Shown here one piece after another: positions 8,132 to 16,855 of a DNA stretch of 64,000 bases. The position numbers were made by a program, and so were the translations under genes. Location of the stretch: NCBI RefSeq assembly GCF_009208735.1, contig NZ_WFLJ01000006.1:186001-250000 (forward strand), given 5' to 3'. Position 1 is the first letter of the stretch. Each line of letters opens with the position of its first letter. The notes beneath the pieces were generated by a model. That model worked only from the letters and a program-made list of their open reading frames with translations. It made no database searches and was not told the DNA's origin. The DNA is from Janthinobacterium rivuli (GTDB lineage: Bacteria; Pseudomonadota; Gammaproteobacteria; Burkholderiales; Burkholderiaceae_D).

Positions 8132-9067
8132 ATGAGAAATTCAACAATCAGGAAAACCATGCGACGCCAGATTATAGTGATGTTTTGCGGATTATTCTTG
8201 CTGCCGTTGCAGGCGGCCTTCGCCGACGCGCCGCCCGTGGCGCAAAACCGGGGCGCCCTGTTCAAGGTGCAGGACGCCAGTCACACCCTGTATTTGTTCG
8301 GCACCATCCACGTCGGCGCGCCCGATTTTTATCCGCTCGAGCCGACGGTGACGCTGGCCTTGGAAGGCGCCGGGGCGCTGGCGCTGGAGATCGATCCGGG
8401 CGCCGATCCGCGCGCAGCCCTGGGCGCCGTGCTGAAATACGGCATGGAGGCGCCGGGCAGCCAAGTGCCGCTTGATTGCCGCCAGACCCTGGCCCCGCGC
8501 CTGGCGCCATTGTTGCAAAAATACGGTATAGCGCCCGAAGCGGTGGCGCCGATGAAGCCGTGGATGCTGGCCAGCATGCTGGCCATCGGCGAATTTTCCA
8601 CCCTGGGCTACCGCTCGGATCTGGCGGTCGATAATTATCTGTCGCAGCAGGCCAAGGCGCGCAAGATCCCCGTGGTGGAACTCGAGTCAATGGAAGGCCA
8701 GATGGCGCTGTTTGGCGCGATGTCGCCGGCCGACCAATGCCGCTTCCTGGAAGACGGCGTGGCGTCGATCGAAGACCAGGAGCAAAGCCAGGAAGCGCGC
8801 GAGATCGCCAACGCCTGGCGCACGGCCGACGCGGCCGCCTTCGACAAGCTGGCGGCAAAGGCCGCGCAAGACCCCTCGTTCGCCGCGCAGTTCGTGCAAA
8901 CAGTGCTGCTCGACGGCCGCAACCCGGCCCTGGCCGACGGCATCGCCAAACTGCTGGCGCGCGAAAAATCCAGCCTGGCCGCCATCGGCGTGCTGCATCT
9001 GGTGGGAGCAAAGAGCGTACCCGATCTGCTGCGCAAGAAAGGTTTGAAGGTAGAGCGGGTGTATTGA
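8132..9067 (+). CDS. TraB/GumN family protein, exported
   Basis: A 311-residue member of the TraB/GumN (PF01963, Tiki-like) family. It has an N-terminal hydrophobic leader ending AAFADA near residue 34. The first conserved motif YLFGTIHVG follows at about 50, and the closing motif IGVLHLVG lies near 290. Related Tiki proteins are membrane-associated metalloproteases that use these GxxH and paired Glu/His residues; activity of bacterial single-domain members is mostly untested. ATG 8132 has GAGAGAAG before it; ATG 8159 is possible. Here the gene separates the nucleotidase/slmA block from argB and is followed by an unusual tandem repeat. Confidence 0.85.
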   Translation: MRNSTIRKTMRRQIIVMFCGLFLLPLQAAFADAPPVAQNRGALFKVQDASHTLYLFGTIHVGAPDFYPLEPTVTLALEGAGALALEIDPGADPRAALGAVLKYGMEAPGSQVPLDCRQTLAPRLAPLLQKYGIAPEAVAPMKPWMLASMLAIGEFSTLGYRSDLAVDNYLSQQAKARKIPVVELESMEGQMALFGAMSPADQCRFLEDGVASIEDQEQSQEAREIANAWRTADAAAFDKLAAKAAQDPSFAAQFVQTVLLDGRNPALADGIAKLLAREKSSLAAIGVLHLVGAKSVPDLLRKKGLKVERVY

Positions 9068-9107
9068 ACCGTGGAGTAGGCGCGGGCTACAGCTAGCAGA
9101 GCAGATG

Positions 9108-9190
9108 GAAAAGTGTTCAGGGCAAGGCGGACTGACGAAGACAGTACGCATGGTCGGCGAGGAAGGACAACGCCGCCATGGACATTTTTA
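9108..9190. repeat. tandem hairpin repeat, copy 1 of 2
   Basis: An 83-base unit whose ends form an imperfect inverted repeat: GAAAAGTGTTCAGGGC at the left and GCCATGGACATTTTT at the right. By hand count about 67 of 79 positions match copy 2 with no gaps, at a fixed offset of 110 bases. It lies 40 bases after the TraB/GumN stop. Small reading frames here are not convincing genes. Confidence 0.8.
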
Positions 9191-9217
9191 CTATGGGGAG
9201 ATGACGGCAGAGTAGAT

Positions 9218-9300
9218 GAAAAGTGTTCAGGGCAAGGCGTCGAGCCGAAGACAGTACGCATGTACGGCGAGGCGAGGCAACGCGGCCATGGACATTTTTC
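9218..9300. repeat. tandem hairpin repeat, copy 2 of 2
   Basis: Second copy of the 83-base unit. Its two 16-base ends match as an inverted repeat at 13 of 16 positions, and the centre carries CAGTACGCATGTACGG with inverted GTAC blocks. It ends 20 bases before the 3' end of the tRNA gene on the opposite strand. Confidence 0.8.
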
Positions 9301-9319
9301 AGATACGGGGATAAATCGA

Positions 9320-9395
<76 letters not shown>

Positions 9396-9396
9396 A

Positions 9397-9427
9397 ATTA
9401 AAAGCGGCGCCAGGTGATCTGCGCCGC
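9397..9427 (-). terminator. hairpin between argB and tRNA-Thr
   Basis: Reading leftward after argB, a seven-base stem GCGGCGC/GCGCCGC with a ten-base loop is followed by TTTTAATT. It looks like an intrinsic terminator for argB but ends within two bases of the tRNA 5' end, so it may instead be part of the tRNA leader. Confidence 0.55.
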
Positions 9428-9459
9428 CAAACTACTCGCTGTGATGCATTGCGATTTTT

Positions 9460-10383
9460 TTAGTGCGAACGGATCATAGTACCAAAAGCCTGCTCGGTCA
9501 ACACTTCCAGCAATAATGAGTGTTCGATGCGGCCATCGATGATGTGCACGGTGTTCACGCCCGACTTGGCCGCGTCGAGCGCGGACGAGATCTTCGGCAG
9601 CATGCCGCCCGAGATCGTGCCGTCGGCGAACATCTCGTCGATTTCACGCGCCGACAGGTCGGTCACCAGCTTGCCCTGCTTGTCCTGGACGCCGGCGATG
9701 TTGGTCATCATGATCAGCTTTTCCGCTTTCAGGATTTCCGCGATCTTGCCGGCTACCACGTCGGCGTTGATGTTGTAGGCCTGGCCATCCTGGCCGAAAC
9801 CGATCGGCGAGATGATGGGAATGAAGGCGTCGTCCTGCAGCGCCTTGACGACGGCCGGGTTGATCGCGTCGATCTCGCCGACAAAGCCGATGTCGAGGAA
9901 TTCGCCCGGATGTTCGCGGTCCGGCATCTGCATCTTGCGCGCGCGGATCAAGCCGCCGTCCTTGCCCGTCAGGCCCACGGCCTGGCCGCCGTAATGGTTG
10001 ATCAGCATGACGATATCCTGCTGCACTTCGCCGCCCAGCACCCACTCCACCACTTCCATGGTTTCTTCGTCGGTGATGCGCATGCCTTGCACGAAGGTGC
10101 CTTGCTTGCCGATTTTTTTCAGCGCGTTGTCGATCTGCGGTCCGCCGCCGTGCACCACGACAGGGTTCATGCCGACCAGCTTGAGCAGGATGACGTCGCG
10201 CGCGAAGCCGTGCTTCAGGCGTTCGTCCGTCATGGCATTGCCACCGTACTTGATGACGATGGTCTTGCCATGGAAATTGCGGATGTAGGGCAGGGCCTCG
10301 GCCAGAATCTGCGCCTTGATTTGTGGCGACACCGCCGTCAAGTCGTCATTCATGTCCAGGTTCAAGTTAGCTAGTTGATTCAT
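9460..10383 (-). CDS. argB: acetylglutamate kinase
   Basis: Phosphorylates N-acetyl-L-glutamate in arginine biosynthesis (cytoplasm). The 307-residue protein is a complete amino-acid kinase domain. The nucleotide loop [10 protein letters not shown] lies near residue 42, the substrate-binding VVHGGGPQI near 77, and [12 protein letters not shown] and the Asn/Asp-rich [13 protein letters not shown] follow. An N-terminal extension of about 25 residues precedes the fold, as in other arginine-sensitive ArgB proteins, but feedback inhibition cannot be judged here. No other arg genes are adjacent. It is followed by the tRNA-Thr gene on the same strand. Confidence 0.96.
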   Translation of the reverse strand: MNQLANLNLDMNDDLTAVSPQIKAQILAEALPYIRNFHGKTIVIKYGGNAMTDERLKHGFARDVILLKLVGMNPVVVHGGGPQIDNALKKIGKQGTFVQGMRITDEETMEVVEWVLGGEVQQDIVMLINHYGGQAVGLTGKDGGLIRARKMQMPDREHPGEFLDIGFVGEIDAINPAVVKALQDDAFIPIISPIGFGQDGQAYNINADVVAGKIAEILKAEKLIMMTNIAGVQDKQGKLVTDLSAREIDEMFADGTISGGMLPKISSALDAAKSGVNTVHIIDGRIEHSLLLEVLTEQAFGTMIRSH

Positions 10384-10584
10384 GGCGAGTCCGGAAAATA
10401 GATTTGTGGGATTTTACAGGGAAGAAGAAAATCTTGGAGGCATTATAGGGCGATCTTGTTGTATTTTCCCTGATGATCCTATAGTCTGGCCCGATATGTC
10501 CCCCAGCCAGCCCTTTTACTGCCCGTTACATCTGCGTCGCCTCCCGGCGCGGCAGGACACACACTTGCCAATTCAAACACAGCC

Positions 10585-10782
10585 ATGAGCGTATGCAGCC
10601 TGTGCGGCGCCACCTTCCAGTGTGGCCAGCTCGATCCGGACGCCACGGAACCTTGCTGGTGCATCGCCCTGCCGCCGGCCGTTCCCGTGCCCGGTAGCGC
10701 CGCCGCGGGCTGCTGGTGCCCGGCCTGCCTGCAAGAGCACATCGCCGCCTTGACCCCTGCGGCGGCAACGCCAGCCAAATAA
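10585..10782 (+). CDS. cysteine-rich CWC family protein
   Basis: A 65-residue protein with the pattern CSLCGATFQCG near the N-terminus, PCWC in the middle and CWCPACLQEH near the C-terminus. This is the arrangement of the Cys_rich_CWC family. The paired cysteines suggest a small zinc-binding or iron-binding fold, but the function is unknown. It is monocistronic and followed by a short GC hairpin with a T run. No clear Shine-Dalgarno precedes ATG 10585. It is short, but the cysteine spacing makes a chance frame unlikely. Confidence 0.75.
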   Translation: MSVCSLCGATFQCGQLDPDATEPCWCIALPPAVPVPGSAAAGCWCPACLQEHIAALTPAAATPAK

Positions 10783-10802
10783 GCGCATCGGCGCGCTTTT
10801 TC
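10782..10802 (+). terminator. intrinsic terminator after the CWC gene
   Basis: A five-base stem AGCGC/GCGCT with a six-base loop is followed by a short T run. It begins at the stop codon of the CWC gene. Confidence 0.5.
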
Positions 10803-10877
10803 CTTTGCAAAAGACCTTGCATTTTGTAGGGGAATACGTTCAGACTGCGATTTTTAAGAATTTCTTATAGGAAAGTT

Positions 10878-13800
10878 ATGCGCTTCAGGGATATCCGCAT
10901 CGGCGTGCGCATCAATGCCGGTTATGCCATTCTGATCGTGCTGATGCTGGTCGTCATCGTCCTGGCGGGTAGCCGCATCTATGCCATCCGCGCCGAGACC
11001 GACGATATTCTGCAGCGCGACTGGGTCGCCGCCAAGGCCACCAGCAAGATCCACGGGCTGGCGCGCGAGGCGGCCACGCGCATCGTCAACCTGCCAAGCC
11101 AGCACGAGTCGGCGCTGCGCCAGGCGAACCAGGCGCGCCTGGAAGCGATCAAGCAGGGCATCGACGAGCAGGTGCGCATCCTCGATGGTCTCGATGCGCG
11201 GCCCGAGGAACGGCGCCTGCTGGAACAGATGCACCTGGCACGCGCCGAGTACTATGTGTCGCTCAAGACGATGTTCGAACTGGTCGAGCGCGGCGAGGAT
11301 GGCCGTGCCGAACAGGCCATGCAGACGCAGACCTTGCCGGTGCTGGAAAAAGTGCTGCTGTACGTGGGCCAGCTCGACGACTTGCAGCAGCAGCTGATCC
11401 GCGACAGCGCGGCCAGGATACGCAACGACATCGATACCTCGCTGCTGCTGATGGGCGGCATCGGCCTGGCGGCGCTGCTGACGGGCATCGCCTTTGCCTG
11501 GTCGGCGCGCTCGATCACGCGGCCGCTGGGCGAGGCGGTGGCGATCGCCACGCGCGTGGCCAATGGCGACCTCAGTTCCGTCATCGAAGTGACGTCGCGC
11601 GACGAGACGGGCGAATTGCTGCAGGCGCTCAAGGACATGAGCACCAGCCTGGCCGTCGAGCAGGATCTGCGCCATGCCGTCGAAGTGGCCGAGGATGCGA
11701 CCAAGATGAAGTCGGACTTCCTGGCCAATATGTCGCACGAAATCCGCACGCCGATGAACGGCATCATTGGCATGACCCACCTGGCGCTGCAGACGGAACT
11801 CACGTCGACCCAGCGCAACTACCTGGAAAAGGTGGAATCGGCTTCGAAGAACCTGTTGGCCATCATTGACGACATCCTCGATTTCTCGAAAATCGAGGCG
11901 GGCAAGATGGCCTTTGAAAAAGTCGATTTCTTCCTCGAGGACGTGCTGGCGCAGATCGCCGACCTGTCCGTGATGCGTGCCCAGGACAAGGGGCTCGAAC
12001 TGCTGTTCGACATCGCGCCCGACGTGCCGAACGCACTGCAGGGCGATCCGCTGCGCCTGGGCCAGGTGCTGATCAACCTGACCAACAACGCGATCAAGTT
12101 CACGGACAAGGGCGAGATCGTCGTCACCATCCGCCTGCAGCAACTGGAAGAACATGCGGCAGTGCTGCGCGTGGACGTGCGCGACACGGGCATCGGCCTG
12201 ACGCCGCCCCAGCGCAGCAAATTGTTCCAGGCATTCACCCAGGCCGACACCTCCACCACGCGGCACCATGGCGGCACGGGCCTGGGACTGACCATCAGCA
12301 AGCGCCTGGTGGAAATGATGGAAGGCGAAATCGATCTGGTCAGCGAAGCGGGCGTGGGCAGCACCTTTTTCTTCACGGCCCGCTTCGGCCTGGCCGCCGT
12401 ACCGCGCGATAGCCTGCCGCAATTGCAGCATCAGCAGCAATTCCAGGGCCTGCGCGTGCTGGTGGTCGACGACAACCCCAGCGCGCGTGAAATCTTCGTC
12501 AGCATGCTGACGGCGCTCGGTTTCGAGGCGCGCGCCGTGTTTGGCGGCGTGCTGGCCATCGGCGCCGTGGCGCAGGCGCGCGCCGAGGGACGCCCGTACG
12601 GGCTGGTGCTGATGGATTGGAAAATGCCGGGCATGAACGGCCTCGATGCCCTGGCCGGCATCCGCGCCGACGCCGCCGGCATCGATGCGACGCCGGCCTG
12701 CATCATGGTCACGGCCTTCCACCGCGAAGCGCTGCTGGAGGCGGCGCGCCAGCGCGACTTGCCGCTCGACGGCGTATTGAACAAGCCCGTCAGCGCCTCG
12801 ACCCTGCTCGACCAGATAGCGTTCGTGTTTGGCGGCGTGACGGGGCAGAGCCGCAAGACGCAGCGCCAGAGCAGCTACCGCGACGACGAGCGCGCCCTGC
12901 GCGGCGCCTGGCTGCTGCTGGTGGAGGATAATGAGGTGAACCAGGAAGTGGCGCAGCATATTCTCAACGATGCCGGCATCCGCGTCGACATCGCCAGCAA
13001 TGGCGCCATCGCGCTGGCGAAGATCGAGGACAACGCCTATGACGGCGTGCTGATGGATTGCCAGATGCCGGTGATGGATGGCTACCAGGCGACGCGCAAG
13101 CTGCGCCAGGATCCCCGCTATTCAAATTTGCCCGTGATCGCCATGACGGCCAATGCCATGGTGGGCGACAAGGAAAAATGCCTGGACGCCGGCATGAACG
13201 ATTTCATCGCCAAGCCGATCGACGTGGCGCAGCTGTTCGGTACCTTGGCGCGCTGGATCGCGCCGGCCACGCCGCAGGCAATGACGGCGGTGGCGGCGCA
13301 GCCGGAGGCGGAGCTGCCCGTGATCGCCGGCCTGAAAATGGCGGAAGCCATGCGCCGCGTGGGCGGCAATGCCGCTTTGATGCGAAAATTGCTGGACCGT
13401 TTCGTGGAAACCCAGTTCGATGCCATGCAGCGCATCGTCGCCGCCATCGAGAACAACCAGCTCGAGACGGCGATCCGCGAAGCGCATACGCTGAAGGGCC
13501 TGGCCGGCAATATCGGCGCCGGGGGCCTGGCCGACAGCGCCGCGCGGGTCGAGCACTTGCTCAGCCTGGGTTCGCACGACGGCTTGCCGCAGGCATTGGC
13601 CGCCTGCACGCTGGCGCTCGACGAGCTGGTGCCGAAGATCGTGCTGGCCATGCAGTCGCGCGGCCATGTGGCCGAGGCGGGCGGCGCGGCGCAGGCGCAC
13701 GTGGCGCCGGTGGACCGGGCGCGCCTGGAAGCGGGCTTGCGCGAATTGTCGCAGCTGCTGCAGCAGGACGACGCGCAGGCTGTCAAGCACCTGGACGGCA

Positions 13801-13934
13801 TCGGCCCCGTGCTGGTCGCGGCGGGGCAGGCGGAACACGCGCGCCAGTTGAAGCGCATGCTGGGACAATACGATTTCGAAGGGGCGCTGGCGCAGCTGGG
13901 CGAGGTGGCCGATGCGCTGGAGCTGACACTGTGA
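10878..13934 (+). CDS. hybrid sensor histidine kinase with two receivers and an HPt domain
   Basis: A 1018-residue inner-membrane phosphorelay kinase. Transmembrane helices at about 13-35 and 190-212 flank a helical sensor region, followed by HAMP (about 213-265). HisKA carries His287 in MSHEIRTP; the ATPase domain has its N box near 400 and GGTGLGLTIS near 465. Receiver 1 has Asp580 in LMDWKMPG, receiver 2 has Asp727 in LMDCQMPVMDG, and HPt has His870 in AHTLKGLAG. A helical tail of about 100 residues ends the protein. All phosphorylation sites are intact, so the relay could pass to a separate regulator. The HD-GYP response regulator starting 31 bases downstream is the obvious partner. The signal is unknown. 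Confidence 0.93.
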   Translation: MRFRDIRIGVRINAGYAILIVLMLVVIVLAGSRIYAIRAETDDILQRDWVAAKATSKIHGLAREAATRIVNLPSQHESALRQANQARLEAIKQGIDEQVRILDGLDARPEERRLLEQMHLARAEYYVSLKTMFELVERGEDGRAEQAMQTQTLPVLEKVLLYVGQLDDLQQQLIRDSAARIRNDIDTSLLLMGGIGLAALLTGIAFAWSARSITRPLGEAVAIATRVANGDLSSVIEVTSRDETGELLQALKDMSTSLAVEQDLRHAVEVAEDATKMKSDFLANMSHEIRTPMNGIIGMTHLALQTELTSTQRNYLEKVESASKNLLAIIDDILDFSKIEAGKMAFEKVDFFLEDVLAQIADLSVMRAQDKGLELLFDIAPDVPNALQGDPLRLGQVLINLTNNAIKFTDKGEIVVTIRLQQLEEHAAVLRVDVRDTGIGLTPPQRSKLFQAFTQADTSTTRHHGGTGLGLTISKRLVEMMEGEIDLVSEAGVGSTFFFTARFGLAAVPRDSLPQLQHQQQFQGLRVLVVDDNPSAREIFVSMLTALGFEARAVFGGVLAIGAVAQARAEGRPYGLVLMDWKMPGMNGLDALAGIRADAAGIDATPACIMVTAFHREALLEAARQRDLPLDGVLNKPVSASTLLDQIAFVFGGVTGQSRKTQRQSSYRDDERALRGAWLLLVEDNEVNQEVAQHILNDAGIRVDIASNGAIALAKIEDNAYDGVLMDCQMPVMDGYQATRKLRQDPRYSNLPVIAMTANAMVGDKEKCLDAGMNDFIAKPIDVAQLFGTLARWIAPATPQAMTAVAAQPEAELPVIAGLKMAEAMRRVGGNAALMRKLLDRFVETQFDAMQRIVAAIENNQLETAIREAHTLKGLAGNIGAGGLADSAARVEHLLSLGSHDGLPQALAACTLALDELVPKIVLAMQSRGHVAEAGGAAQAHVAPVDRARLEAGLRELSQLLQQDDAQAVKHLDGIGPVLVAAGQAEHARQLKRMLGQYDFEGALAQLGEVADALELTL

Positions 13935-13965
13935 CAAGGATAACTATGCAGAGCGAAGGACGGGC

Positions 13966-15117
13966 ATGAGAGCGCCCGCAAGCAAGCCAACCATCCTGGT
14001 GGTCGATGACACGCCAGACAATATCGACTTGCTGCGCGCGGTGCTGGAAGACGATTACCGCACCAAGATCGCCGTCAATGGCGAACGCGCCCTGAAGATC
14101 GCCGCCGGCAGCGACCAGCCCGACCTGATCCTGCTCGACATCATGATGCCGGGCATGAGCGGCTACGATGTGTGCCGCGCGCTGAAGGCCGATCCCGCCA
14201 CGGCCGGCATCCCCGTGATTTTTGTCACCGCCATGAGCGAAGTGGCCGACGAGCAGCTGGGCCTGGCCCTGGGCGCCGTCGATTACATCACCAAGCCGAT
14301 TTCGGCGCCCATCGTGCTGGCGCGCATCAAGACGCAGCTGGCGATGAAGCAGATGCAGGATTTTTTGCGCGACCAGAATCATTACCTGGAAACGGAAGTG
14401 GAGCGCCGCGTGCAGGAAGTGGCGGCGCTGCAGGACGTCACGATCCACGCCATGGCCTCGCTGGCCGAGACGCGCGACAGCGAGACGGGCAACCATATCC
14501 GCCGCACCTCGCATTATCTGAAGGCGCTGGCCGAGAAAGTGCGCGGCCTGCCGCGTTTCCACGATTTTTTGACGGACAAGAATATCGAACTGCTGTTCAA
14601 GACGGCGCCGCTGCACGATATCGGCAAGGTGGGCATTCCCGACCATATCCTGCTCAAGCCGGGACGTTTCGAGCCGCACGAAATGGCCATCATGAAGACG
14701 CACACCACCCTGGGACGCGACGCCATCCTGGCGGCCGAGCACGAGCTGGGCATCGAAGTCGATTTCCTCAAGTACGCCAAGGAGATCGCCTACAGCCACC
14801 ATGAAAAATGGGATGGCAGCGGTTACCCGCAAGGCCTGGCCGGCGACGCCATCCCGATTTCGGCGCGCCTGATGGCGCTGGCCGACGTGTATGACGCCCT
14901 GATCAGCCGGCGCATCTACAAGCAGGGCATGGACCATGCGCAGGCCGTGCGGATCATCGTCGAAGGGCGCGGTTCGCACTTCGACGCCGAGATCGTCGAC
15001 GCCTTCCTGGAAATCCAGGACCAGTTCATCGCCATCTCCAACCGCTATGCCGACGGCGTGTGCGAGATCGCCGACAAGCAGCGGCAGATCGCGCCGTTCG
15101 CCGAAAACATCAGCTGA
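13966..15117 (+). CDS. response regulator with HD-GYP c-di-GMP phosphodiesterase domain
   Basis: Predicted to hydrolyse cyclic di-GMP when its receiver is phosphorylated. The 383-residue protein has a receiver (about 8-125) with Asp58 in LLDIMMPGMSG, a coiled linker, then an HD-GYP domain. The metal pair His217-Asp218 lies in LHDIGKVGIPD, and the signature GSGYPQGL is at about 284-291. All residues expected for an active enzyme are visible. The start ATG 13966 is preceded by GAAGGACG. It follows the hybrid kinase in the same direction with a 31-base gap, so the two are probably one operon. Its 3' end overlaps the convergent esterase gene by eight bases. Confidence 0.92.
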   Translation: MRAPASKPTILVVDDTPDNIDLLRAVLEDDYRTKIAVNGERALKIAAGSDQPDLILLDIMMPGMSGYDVCRALKADPATAGIPVIFVTAMSEVADEQLGLALGAVDYITKPISAPIVLARIKTQLAMKQMQDFLRDQNHYLETEVERRVQEVAALQDVTIHAMASLAETRDSETGNHIRRTSHYLKALAEKVRGLPRFHDFLTDKNIELLFKTAPLHDIGKVGIPDHILLKPGRFEPHEMAIMKTHTTLGRDAILAAEHELGIEVDFLKYAKEIAYSHHEKWDGSGYPQGLAGDAIPISARLMALADVYDALISRRIYKQGMDHAQAVRIIVEGRGSHFDAEIVDAFLEIQDQFIAISNRYADGVCEIADKQRQIAPFAENIS

Positions 15118-16387
15118 CAGTCTTGAAGAAGCGCAGCATCTCTCGGCTGGCGTCAGGCCCCTTGCCATCCGTATAGCTGCCGCTGCCGCTGCCGCCGGAC
15201 CAGGCGTGGCCGGCGCCGTGGATGACCCAGTGTTCGCCCAGCGGCGAGCCATCCGCCTGGCTGTGCGTGGTGCGCGTGTAGCGGTGGCCATTCGGCACGC
15301 TGCCGTCGATGGAAGCGGCCCTGGCCGCCTTGCCGCCAGCCTGGCTGCGCACGCCCTGGGCGATCAGTTCATCGCCGTTGCGCGGGTTGACGGTGGTGTC
15401 GCGGTCGCCGTGGAAAACGATGATGGGCACGCCGCCCTCGGGCGCCTTGCGCTGGGCATTGGGCATGGCGCCGCCTTTCATGGCGGCCAGCGCCGACGGC
15501 AAGTCCTGCGCCGAGGCGAACGGCAGGCCCGAATGCACGCCGACGGCGGCGAACAGGTCGGGGTACAGGGTACCGACGATGACGGCCATGGCGCCGCCCG
15601 CCGACAGGCCGGCGACGAACACTTCGCGTTCATTGACCGGATACTCGTCGATGACTTGCCGGGCGATGCCGGCGATCAGCGACGGTTCGCCCTGGTCGCG
15701 CTGCTGGTCGATGGCGTTGAACCAGTTCCAGCAGCGCGAACTGTTGGCGCCTTGCGTCTGCGCCGGGTAGACGACAAAACACTCCTTTTCTTCGGCCAGC
15801 GTATTCATTTGCGTGCCGGCGGCGAAATCATCGGGATTTTGCGTACAGCCGTGCAGCATCACGATCAGCGGCATGGCCTGGCCATGATAGCTGCTGGGGA
15901 TATACAGTTTGTAGGAGCGCGTGCCCGCATGGTTGCGGTACACGCCGTCGATGAACTGCGCGCCAGCGGGGATGTCCGCCGGCGTGGCGGCCGGCGCGTT
16001 GAAGCCGGGCGGGTGGAAATTCGGCAGCTCGAAGCTGGGCATGTCGAAGCTGTGCTGGCCCAGGCCGGCGGGCACGCCCAGGCGCGCCATGAAATCCTGC
16101 GCGAAGTCCTGCGCCGCCTGCGCGGGCGTGGGCGGTGCGGCCGGCGTTTCCGGCGCGGCGGCAGCTTGCGGCTGTTCGGCGCGGGCCTGCGCGGGCGCTG
16201 CCGCCGGTGGCGGATTGATGTCGCGCATGGTCTGCGCTGGCGGCGCTTGCGTGGCCGTAGCCTGCGGCGCCAGGCCGGCGGCGGACAGCGCCTTCTGGAT
16301 CGCTTCGGTGGCGGCGGCGGGACTGCCGCCCATCAGATTGCGGGTTGCGGCGCGCATGTGCGCCAACATGTTGAGAGGTAGTTTCAT
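15110..16387 (-). CDS. PHB depolymerase family esterase
   Basis: A 425-residue alpha/beta hydrolase of the PHB-depolymerase/LpqC type. The N-terminal helical segment (about 1-45) is followed by a 70-residue Ala/Pro/Gln-rich linker. The catalytic domain has the oxyanion motif MLHGCTQNPDDFA, the nucleophile box GLSAGG, the Asp in FHGDRDTTV and the His in GAGHAWSGG. No signal peptide is visible, unlike the depolymerase at 2468, so it may act in the cytoplasm, perhaps on storage granules. ATG 16387 has AAGGA at proper distance; ATG 16393 does not. An RHH-type regulator lies 54 bases upstream on the same strand. The substrate is not established. Confidence 0.88.
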   Translation of the reverse strand: MKLPLNMLAHMRAATRNLMGGSPAAATEAIQKALSAAGLAPQATATQAPPAQTMRDINPPPAAAPAQARAEQPQAAAAPETPAAPPTPAQAAQDFAQDFMARLGVPAGLGQHSFDMPSFELPNFHPPGFNAPAATPADIPAGAQFIDGVYRNHAGTRSYKLYIPSSYHGQAMPLIVMLHGCTQNPDDFAAGTQMNTLAEEKECFVVYPAQTQGANSSRCWNWFNAIDQQRDQGEPSLIAGIARQVIDEYPVNEREVFVAGLSAGGAMAVIVGTLYPDLFAAVGVHSGLPFASAQDLPSALAAMKGGAMPNAQRKAPEGGVPIIVFHGDRDTTVNPRNGDELIAQGVRSQAGGKAARAASIDGSVPNGHRYTRTTHSQADGSPLGEHWVIHGAGHAWSGGSGSGSYTDGKGPDASREMLRFFKTVS

Positions 16388-16441
16388 GACCATCCTTAAC
16401 GGTGCCGCGCATCGGCCGGGTCATCGCCGCGAACCAATACG

Positions 16442-16855
16442 CTAGTGAATTCGCCCTGCGAGCGCCGTCTTGACGACGGTGCTGGCGTGCAGGGCACCTA
16501 ATACGAAAATCGACTCGATGGTGGCCAGTGCCAGTTCCACGGAGACGTCGCTGGCGATGCTGGCCAGTCCCAGCACCTGTATCTGCAGGCGCTGGCCGGC
16601 TGCCTGGATCGCTTCCAGGTCGGCGCGCGAATAATGCTGCATGCCCAATACCAGGCTTTTGCGGGCGACGGTTTGTTTCACCACGTCGGCGTGGATACCC
16701 AGCTGGTTGCGTATGGCCGTACGGATCAGATCCGTGCGGTTGGAATAAAATCCCTCCTGGACCAGCAGATCGATCTGCCCCAGGTCGATCAAGCCGAGGT
16801 TGATCGTGATCTTTTCGGATTCCCCAATTTTGGGCTTGCTGTCTTGCTTGGCCAT
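16442..16855 (-). CDS. ribbon-helix-helix (CopG-like) transcriptional regulator
   Basis: A 137-residue protein with an N-terminal ribbon-helix-helix region: a beta strand in EKITINLGLIDLGQIDLL, then helices around YSNRTDLIRTAIRNQL. A roughly 80-residue C-terminal part follows that probably mediates oligomerisation. ATG 16855 has GGAGAG eight bases before it and replaces a TTG-initiated extension from 16885. It is followed by the esterase gene in the same direction, so it probably autoregulates and controls that operon. No toxin-like partner is present, which argues against an antitoxin role. Confidence 0.8.
   Translation of the reverse strand: MAKQDSKPKIGESEKITINLGLIDLGQIDLLVQEGFYSNRTDLIRTAIRNQLGIHADVVKQTVARKSLVLGMQHYSRADLEAIQAAGQRLQIQVLGLASIASDVSVELALATIESIFVLGALHASTVVKTALAGRIH

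Noticed and set aside
9101-9310. CRISPR array
   Set aside because: Only two units, 83 bases long with internal divergence and a 27-base gap; no cas genes nearby.
10854-12959. 701-residue frame antisense to the hybrid kinase
   Set aside because: It is the shadow of a strongly conserved multi-domain kinase and has no motif of its own.
16442-16855. Antitoxin of a toxin-antitoxin pair
   Set aside because: The RHH protein is 137 residues and is followed by a hydrolase gene rather than a small toxin.
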